Assembly: GCA_903858075.1 (NCBI GenBank)
Contig: CAIOHI010000009.1
Coordinates: 1-10,608, forward strand
Reading direction: 5' to 3'
Source: an uncultured Actinomycetes bacterium
GTDB lineage: Bacteria > Actinomycetota > Acidimicrobiia > Acidimicrobiales > Ilumatobacteraceae
Length of the DNA: 10,608 bases
Every line of letters begins with the position of its first letter. The stretch's first letter is position 1. Below, piece by piece: positions 6,389 through 10,608 of this stretch. The notes under the pieces are model-generated. The model did not search any database, was not told where the DNA came from, and was given only the letters and a program-made list of their open reading frames with translations. The position numbers and the translations under genes are program-made.

Positions 6389-6980
6389 CTTTGTCGACCA
6401 AACCGTATTCTTGAGCTAACTCGGCGGTGAACCAGCGGTCACGCTCGCTGTCGGCTTGAATTTGGGCAATTTCTTTACCCGAGTGAAATGCAGTGAGTTC
6501 TGCCATCTTGTGCTTCACGTGGTGCAACTGCTCGGCCTGAATTGCAATGTCGGTGGCCTGACCGCGCAAACCCGCAAGTGGTTGGTGCATCATGATGCGA
6601 GCGTTTGGCAAGGTGTAACGCTTGCCAGTTGCTCCGGCAGTAAGAAGAAACTGACCCATTGAAGCAGCCAGACCCATGCACACTGTTGCAATGTCGCACG
6701 ATACGAATTGCATGGTGTCGTAAATGGCCATACCGGCAGTAATGGACCCACCTGGGCTGTTGATGTACAACCAAATATCGGCGTTGGAGTCTTCACCTTC
6801 GAGGTACAACAACTGCGCACAAATTTGGTTAGCAATGTCATCGTTCACATCGGTACCGAGCATGATGACGCGGTTTTTCATGAGGCGACCAAACACGTCG
6901 AAGCGTGCGTCTCCCGAGCCGGCGTCGGCTGACATTGGGGTGATTATGGACGATGTGTTGTGCGACACGTGCGAAGTCAT
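6360..6980 (-). CDS. clpP: ATP-dependent Clp protease proteolytic subunit
   Basis: ClpP is the barrel-shaped serine peptidase that, with ClpX or ClpC unfoldases, degrades tagged or damaged cytoplasmic proteins. The 206 residues show the full fold and triad: S107 in GLAASMGQ, H132 in IMMHQPLAG, D181 in SERDRWF. Other family motifs are YINSPGGSITAGMAIYDTM (72-90) and YGLVDKVI near the end. Residues before about 25 may be a propeptide, and M16 is an alternative start. The ATG at 6980 has no clear Shine-Dalgarno sequence; a TANNNT hexamer lies 6 nt upstream, which suggests a leaderless transcript. No clpX, tig or second clpP adjoins it, although many actinobacteria have tandem clpP1-clpP2 genes. 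It might therefore be one of several paralogues. The 3' end overlaps the convergent lipoprotein gene by 29 bp. Confidence 0.95.
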   Translation of the reverse strand: MTSHVSHNTSSIITPMSADAGSGDARFDVFGRLMKNRVIMLGTDVNDDIANQICAQLLYLEGEDSNADIWLYINSPGGSITAGMAIYDTMQFVSCDIATVCMGLAASMGQFLLTAGATGKRYTLPNARIMMHQPLAGLRGQATDIAIQAEQLHHVKHKMAELTAFHSGKEIAQIQADSERDRWFTAELAQEYGLVDKVIVKRGEIR

Positions 6981-6986
6981 GTGTTT

Positions 6987-6992
6987 AGGCTA
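6987..6992 (-). promoter_or_regulatory. Candidate -10 element of clpP (leaderless)
   Basis: On the minus strand TAGCCT fits the actinobacterial -10 pattern TANNNT and ends exactly 6 nt before the clpP ATG. Transcription would then begin at or next to the start codon. The -35 is weak: TTAGAG with an 18-nt spacer. The lack of a Shine-Dalgarno sequence supports a leaderless mRNA. The assignment is by eye only. Confidence 0.35.
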
Positions 6993-7055
6993 CTGCCCAT
7001 CGCCCTCGGTCTCTAAGTTACGCAGCGATAAAAATGGTGTCCCCCCGCTAGAAAG

Positions 7056-7070
7056 TGACAGAATGTCAGC
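7056..7070 (+). promoter_or_regulatory. Candidate extended -10 promoter of the carbonic anhydrase gene (leaderless)
   Basis: TGACAGAATGT (7056-7066) lies 4 nt before the GTG start. It can be read as an extended -10, TGA followed by CAGAAT (7059-7064), with the hexamer ending 6 nt before the start codon, as expected for a transcript that begins at GTG. The same 11 bases occur at the same distance before the GTG of the 512-residue PLP enzyme gene near 10446. No Shine-Dalgarno sequence is present at a usable distance. Confidence 0.42.
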
Positions 7071-7586
7071 GTGGAAAACGCAGAAACCCCCTTTCTCGCC
7101 AATGCCGATGAGCTCCTTGAACACAACAGCACATTTGTTCAGGTTTTCGCCGACCACGGCCTCAATGTAAAGCCCAAGCGACGTCTTGCCATTGTTGCCT
7201 GCATGGACAGCCGCATGGATATTTTCCAAATGCTCGGTCTCGACCACGGCGATGCACACATCATTCGCAATGCTGGCGGCGTGGTCACCGACGATGTTGT
7301 GCGCTCGTTGGTTCTTTCTCAACGACGCTTGAATACGCGCGAAATTATTCTCATTCACCACACAAACTGTGGTTTAGAGAATTTGAATGAGGGCGGCTTC
7401 TTTGATGAGTTAGTCAGCGAAACCGGAATTAAGCCTGGCTGGTCGCTTGAAGCATTTAAAGACCCACATGAAGATGTACGACAAAGCATGAGCAGGCTCA
7501 AGCACTCACCGTTCATCTTGCACAAGGACCATATTCGCGGCTTCGTTTATGAAGTGGAAAATGGAAAGCTTGTAGAAGTCGTTTAA
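7071..7586 (+). CDS. Beta-class carbonic anhydrase, Rv1284-like
   Basis: The enzyme interconverts CO2 and bicarbonate in the cytoplasm, feeding carboxylases and pH balance. The 171-residue protein has the beta-CA motifs in order: IVACMDSRMD (41-50, with C44 as zinc ligand and the D46-R48 dyad), AHIIRNAGGVVTDDVVRSL (62-80), and LIHHTNCG (94-101, zinc ligands H97 and C100). The continuation ETGIKPGWSLEAF, then EDVRQSMSRL and RGFVYEVENGKLVEV, closely resembles what I recall of mycobacterial Rv1284, an essential carbonic anhydrase. The start is GTG at 7071: an in-frame TGA at 7056-7058 blocks any upstream extension except through this codon. An ATG at 7063 is in another frame. The gene is divergent from clpP and convergent with the PLP gene pair, with a gap of only 6 bp. 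Confidence 0.93.
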   Translation: MENAETPFLANADELLEHNSTFVQVFADHGLNVKPKRRLAIVACMDSRMDIFQMLGLDHGDAHIIRNAGGVVTDDVVRSLVLSQRRLNTREIILIHHTNCGLENLNEGGFFDELVSETGIKPGWSLEAFKDPHEDVRQSMSRLKHSPFILHKDHIRGFVYEVENGKLVEVV

Positions 7587-7605
7587 GCGACTTTACGAAC
7601 GTAAA
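7576..7605. terminator. Hairpin pair at the convergent carbonic anhydrase/PLP gene ends (weak terminator candidate)
   Basis: Two small dyads span the junction: AAGTCG (7576-7581) with CGACTT (7588-7593) around a 6-nt loop that contains the carbonic anhydrase stop, and TTTACG/CGTAAA (7592-7605) with a 2-nt spacer. They lie between convergent genes, where a bidirectional terminator would be expected. Neither has a proper T run and both stems are short, so function is doubtful. Confidence 0.3.
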
Positions 7606-8903
7606 ACGCCGCTGAAAACAACTGCAATGTTTTCCTGCTCGTAATTCCCCTTGTTCTCGGCAATGTAGGTCATGAGCCCAGCAAGACCAGCCGAACCCGT
7701 GGGGCTCACATTGATGCCAGAACTCTTCTGTGCCAGTTCAAAAGCGGCAACCACATCTGATTCTGGTGAAACAACGGGGAATCCGCCGGTTTGCGTCATG
7801 GCATCACAGATAGAAATCCAGTCGTAGGTTTCATCGTCCAAAATGCCATCGGCCAATGATGTGGGTATTTCTTCCCACGGCCACATGCACTCACTCCAAC
7901 GGCTTCCTGCATGCAATGTTCCCCCGGTTTGCGCTGCGCGGCTCCACGCACGTGCCAATGGGCTACAACCTTCTGTTTGTACTGCATGCAAATGAGTGTC
8001 GTGCACTTCCGCGCTCCGCAGAGCATCGCCAATGCCAGAAGCAAATGCACCTCCACCAACCTGCACAAAAATACGAGCAAGATGTTCAGTGCTCGGAAAT
8101 TGTTCAAGTATTTCAAGACCAATTAATCGACCACCATCTAGGCACCACGCATTTTCGGTGCCTTGCACTCCGAAGGGCAACGAACCGCGAGCAATACATT
8201 CCTGAAAGCGCAATACACAAGGGTCACCTGCAGGGTCACTGGGTAAACGCATGCACACTTCAACATGTGCGCCAAGAGTTTTTAAGGTGTTGAGCACGAC
8301 TGCATCAACACTCTCTGGCACAAACACGCGTATCGGCCACTGCACACTTGCCGCCAATGTCGCGGCTGCAATTGCGGCATTACCACATGAGGCAATAGCC
8401 AGCTCGGGGCGATTCGCACCCCAAGGGGCAAGACCTTTTTCTTCAGCGAAAACCAAATGCAACAACTCGGTGAAGAGGTGTCGTGCTTTTTGAGACCCAG
8501 CAACGTTGTGTGTTTCGTCTTTTACCCACAATCCGCCGCTTCCTTCAAAACCCAGTACATTCGACAAGGCTGCGTTGCGCGCAAACGGCGTTCTACGAAA
8601 GCCGACCCCTGCAACGCCCGCCACTTGAGCATCGAGACGCTCAATGAATTCCCTACGTTCGCTGAGTGCCGCACCATGCTGGGAAGCAAAAGCATCCCAT
8701 GCCAACAACTCTTGGAAACGCACAAATGGGTTTTCCGATTCCACAGGCTGAAAGTTGTTTGTACTTGGCATACCTGTGAAGTGCAAAACGTGATGACGGT
8801 CGTCATTGTTGGCCTGTGGGCAACGCCACGACAATGGCTGCGCAACAGGTACCCGTGCGCCACAAACAGCGCACTGCAGGCTGTCTATGACCTGCGTTTT
8901 CAT
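7593..8903 (-). CDS. Threonine synthase-like PLP-dependent enzyme (fold type II), substrate unknown
   Basis: Fold-type II PLP enzymes carry out beta-replacement, beta-elimination or gamma-to-beta chemistry on amino acids. The 436-residue protein begins with a zinc-ribbon-like CAVCG (C11, C14), later C28 and H37/H38, as in many threonine synthases, though the second CxxC is incomplete. Core motifs are VKDETHNVAGSQKARHL (127-143) with the Schiff-base lysine K139, ASCGNAAIAAATLA (171-184) for the substrate carboxylate, GGGA (283-286) for the PLP phosphate, and a late SPTGSAGLAGL (400-410) near the cofactor ring. The typical threonine synthase KD-x-T-x-SFKDR motif is not present, and its counterpart here is GSQKARHL. 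The enzyme is therefore a relative, not a confident threonine synthase; cysteate synthase-like or other roles are possible. It starts 4 nt after the stop of the upstream PLP gene with no Shine-Dalgarno sequence, so translation is probably coupled. Confidence 0.85.
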   Translation of the reverse strand: MKTQVIDSLQCAVCGARVPVAQPLSWRCPQANNDDRHHVLHFTGMPSTNNFQPVESENPFVRFQELLAWDAFASQHGAALSERREFIERLDAQVAGVAGVGFRRTPFARNAALSNVLGFEGSGGLWVKDETHNVAGSQKARHLFTELLHLVFAEEKGLAPWGANRPELAIASCGNAAIAAATLAASVQWPIRVFVPESVDAVVLNTLKTLGAHVEVCMRLPSDPAGDPCVLRFQECIARGSLPFGVQGTENAWCLDGGRLIGLEILEQFPSTEHLARIFVQVGGGAFASGIGDALRSAEVHDTHLHAVQTEGCSPLARAWSRAAQTGGTLHAGSRWSECMWPWEEIPTSLADGILDDETYDWISICDAMTQTGGFPVVSPESDVVAAFELAQKSSGINVSPTGSAGLAGLMTYIAENKGNYEQENIAVVFSGVLRS

Positions 8904-8907
8904 ATGT

Positions 8908-10446
8908 CTATTGTGCAGCGACGCGGGCGTTGAATTCGGTAATCAAGTTGTCCCACACTGGCTGGTAAGTACGAATATGACGCCAGAACGACTGCGAGCG
9001 GCGCGCTTCAAACACATCGAGCGGAGTTCCTTGCTGCTCGACCCATGTGTAATAACCAAGGTTAAAAATGCGGTTGCGATCGCGCTCGGTGCAATCGATC
9101 ATTGCATCTGTTCCAATGGCACCCATATGTTCGCCAAAAACTTCGGCCGCATCAACCGCAGTGAAGTCATTCTTGAAACGACGTGCAAGAGTTTTTACGC
9201 GCTCACTTGGATACAAGGCTCCACCGTCGGTTGCAATGGTAATCAGCACATCATCGGGCCCGTAGTTCAAAAGTTTTGCTGTTTTAATTGCCGCAATCAC
9301 ATTGCAAATTGCTGAAAACCCGAAGTGCTCAAGAGCGTCAATGAGTTCAGCCGAGAGACCCAAACGAGTTGCCATGTACTCTTTGCCCGCAGGAGTGTTG
9401 AACATCACATCGAGTTCGTCGGTTGCACGGTCGGTAACTGCAACAACAACGTCGGTATTCATAACATTCTGAATGAGCGGCACATGCTTGTCGCCAATGC
9501 CTTGAATGTTGTGCTCGCCAAAACCATTTTCCAACATGGTTGGGCATTCCAACGCTTCTACAGCCACTACTTTCGTGCCGTAAACGTCTTTCAGCTTGTC
9601 GCCAGCGGCAATGGTTCCGGCGCTGCCTGTTGCTGAAGTAAAGGCTGCAAGGCGCAAGTTTTTGTTGGCCGAATTTTCGCGGAAGTGTTCGTAGATATGT
9701 GCAAGTGCTGTACCCGTTACTGCGTAGTGGCCCACGTGGTTTCCAAATTCGCAGAACTGGTTCAAAATAAAGTTGCCAGGATCTTTGGCCATCTCGTTAC
9801 AGGCGTCGTAAATTTCTTTCACGTTGCTCTCGGTACCTGGCGTACGCACAATGTCGGAAGGGTCGGCTACCCACTTGTCGAGCCAATCGAATCGTTCTTG
9901 TGACATGCCAGCAGGCAACACAGCAACGCCACGACTTCCCATAATGCGGCTAATGGCAATGCCGCCTCGCGCATAGTTGCCCGTACTTGGCCACACTGCA
10001 CGATGGCGTGTGGGGTCGAATTGACCCGTAATGACTCGTGGTACGAAGCACGAAAAAGCGGCCAGCACCTTGTGTGCCGTGATCATTGGGAAGCGGTCGC
10101 CGAAGGCAACAACAATGGGGCTTTCCACGCCAGTGAGAGCTTGCGGCAGCACTACATAGTTGGGCACATCTACCCTGTTGCCGTCCATGTCGTTGTACCA
10201 ATGCACGCGAAAGAGGTTGCGAGCATCGGGCGCATCTTTGTGTACACCAGCGGTGATGCTTGCCGGAATTGTTGAAGGGTCAGCAAGCTGGGCGAAGGTG
10301 GGAAGGACAATTTTCTGTTCAGCAAAGCGTTTCACGCTGTTGGCAAGCGCCTTTTCATCGACCACAGTATTGGCGAGTCCGAGCTGAGTAATGAGGGCTT
10401 CCGGAGAGAGGCCCGAGACACTTGCAGAGTGCTGAGTTATTGTCAC
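8908..10446 (-). CDS. Uncharacterised 512-residue PLP-dependent enzyme (cysteine synthase/tryptophan synthase beta superfamily)
   Basis: The protein carries fold-type II signatures: K126 in FPMITAHKVLAAF as probable Schiff-base lysine, WPSTGNYARGGIAISR (152-167) for the substrate carboxylate, and TSATGSAGTIAAGDKLKD (270-287) as phosphate loop. Family-specific stretches include VITGQFDPTR (138-147), RTPGTESNVKEIYD (201-214), CPTMLENGFGEHNIQGIGDK (301-320) and NTDVVVAVTD (330-339). These match a family I recall only as 'PLP-dependent protein subunit beta', with no established substrate. It is longer than CysK (about 310-320), with an N-terminal extension of about 100 residues and a C-terminal one of about 100 ending in WDNLITEFNARV. 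The start is GTG at 10446; the ATG 8 nt upstream is followed at once by TAA. There is no Shine-Dalgarno sequence. It forms an operon with the threonine-synthase-like gene 4 nt downstream. Confidence 0.85.
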   Translation of the reverse strand: MTITQHSASVSGLSPEALITQLGLANTVVDEKALANSVKRFAEQKIVLPTFAQLADPSTIPASITAGVHKDAPDARNLFRVHWYNDMDGNRVDVPNYVVLPQALTGVESPIVVAFGDRFPMITAHKVLAAFSCFVPRVITGQFDPTRHRAVWPSTGNYARGGIAISRIMGSRGVAVLPAGMSQERFDWLDKWVADPSDIVRTPGTESNVKEIYDACNEMAKDPGNFILNQFCEFGNHVGHYAVTGTALAHIYEHFRENSANKNLRLAAFTSATGSAGTIAAGDKLKDVYGTKVVAVEALECPTMLENGFGEHNIQGIGDKHVPLIQNVMNTDVVVAVTDRATDELDVMFNTPAGKEYMATRLGLSAELIDALEHFGFSAICNVIAAIKTAKLLNYGPDDVLITIATDGGALYPSERVKTLARRFKNDFTAVDAAEVFGEHMGAIGTDAMIDCTERDRNRIFNLGYYTWVEQQGTPLDVFEARRSQSFWRHIRTYQPVWDNLITEFNARVAAQ

Positions 10447-10461
10447 TTTTACATTCTGTCA
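10447..10461 (-). promoter_or_regulatory. Candidate extended -10 promoter of the 512-residue PLP enzyme gene (leaderless)
   Basis: On the minus strand TGACAGAATGT (10461-10451) stands 4 nt before the GTG start. As an extended -10 it reads TGA-CAGAAT, with the hexamer (10458-10453) ending 6 nt before GTG. An identical element at the identical distance precedes the carbonic anhydrase GTG. No Shine-Dalgarno sequence is seen, which fits leaderless translation. The rest of the 110-bp gap up to the tRNA gene shows nothing further that I can support, apart from the tRNA promoter candidate. Confidence 0.42.
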
Positions 10462-10541
10462 AAGAAAATCACTGCCCTTTGCCTTCATTGGCCAAAATCT
10501 CTGAATCTTTGCCATTTTCGTGACTCTTATCGATCTCTCGG

Positions 10542-10547
10542 TAGCCT
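10542..10547 (+). promoter_or_regulatory. Candidate -10 element of the tRNA-Leu gene
   Basis: TAGCCT fits TANNNT and ends 9 nt before the first base of the tRNA, a distance that would put the transcript start a few bases ahead of the mature 5' end. No good -35 is seen at 17-18 nt. The same hexamer appears as the candidate -10 of clpP. Weak, by eye. Confidence 0.25.
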
Positions 10548-10556
10548 TCCCTCGTC

Positions 10557-10608
10557 GCCGACGTAGCCCAATGGCAGAGGCACGGCGCTTAGGACGCCGC
10601 CAGTGAGA
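10557..10608 (+). tRNA. tRNA-Leu(UAG), 3' part cut by window edge
   Basis: The 5' acceptor strand is GCCGACG (10557-10563). A D arm follows with a 3-bp stem GCC/GGC enclosing the AATGGCAGA loop, the short D stem with extra loop bases typical of leucine tRNAs. The anticodon stem CGGCG/CGCCG (10583-10587 and 10595-10599) is perfect. Its 7-base loop CTTAGGA places TAG at 34-36 (10590-10592), which reads CUA/CUN leucine codons, with G at 37. Nine bases of the variable region (CCAGTGAGA) remain before the edge. The T arm, the 3' acceptor strand and any CCA lie outside. The gene is divergent from the PLP gene pair. Confidence 0.88.

Noticed and set aside
7063..7170. ATG at 7063 as the start of the carbonic anhydrase
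   Set aside because: It is in a different frame from the carbonic anhydrase. The correct frame has a TGA at 7056-7058 and first usable start GTG at 7071.
10449..10454. Minimal start-stop uORF (ATGTAA) before the PLP gene GTG
   Set aside because: It falls within the motif shared with the carbonic anhydrase promoter, where the matching copy reads ATGTCA without a stop. It is therefore better explained as part of a promoter than as a regulatory uORF.
1..10608. CRISPR array, toxin-antitoxin pair, restriction system, insertion sequence or other defence/mobile module
   Set aside because: No spaced direct repeats, transposase, nuclease or paired small toxin/antitoxin genes were seen. Every large open frame is accounted for by a housekeeping or metabolic gene.

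Overview
The window looks like chromosomal core DNA from an actinomycete (Actinomycetota), most plausibly a free-living Acidimicrobiia-like lineage with moderate GC. The evidence is gene content and order. rpsB-tsf is preceded by an M23-family protein, a WhiG/FliA-type sigma factor, a Xer recombinase, dprA and comM/yifB, an arrangement I recall in related form from actinobacteria such as Streptomyces and Mycobacterium. The carbonic anhydrase also resembles the mycobacterial Rv1284 type. The class-level assignment is inference. I see no mobile element, CRISPR array, prophage or defence island.

Layout. Positions 1-5894 are one long minus-strand run, read from right to left: comM/yifB, dprA, a xerC/D-like recombinase, a whiG-like sigma factor, a degenerate M23 domain protein, rpsB, and the first 26 codons of tsf. 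Gene junctions are tight (TAATG overlap, 22 nt gap, ATGA overlap, 18 nt gap, 21 nt gap, 7 nt gap), so this is probably an operon. rpsB-tsf may also have its own promoter and a structured leader. A 65 bp divergent region separates comM from a small plus-strand lipoprotein gene. The 3' end of that gene overlaps the convergent clpP by 29 bp. A 90 bp divergent region then separates clpP from a plus-strand beta-carbonic anhydrase. The carbonic anhydrase ends 6 bp from a convergent minus-strand pair of fold-type II PLP enzymes: a 512-residue uncharacterised enzyme followed 4 nt later by a threonine-synthase-like protein. The window ends in a tRNA-Leu(UAG) gene cut by the right edge.

How the genes fit together. 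ComM and DprA handle incoming single-stranded DNA in natural transformation. The Xer recombinase resolves chromosome dimers. S2 and EF-Ts serve translation, ClpP protein turnover, and carbonic anhydrase CO2/bicarbonate exchange. The two PLP enzymes probably act in one amino-acid-related pathway that the sequence does not identify.

The most interesting items are: (1) an M23 protein in which every expected zinc ligand seems replaced; (2) a structured rpsB leader, with a 9-bp stem and a cUUCGg-capped inner hairpin, that occludes part of the Shine-Dalgarno sequence; (3) an identical 11-base motif exactly 4 nt before the GTG start of both the carbonic anhydrase and the 512-residue PLP enzyme, which suggests leaderless promoters of one type; (4) the PLP enzyme pair itself. 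I did not find a clear new multi-gene system.
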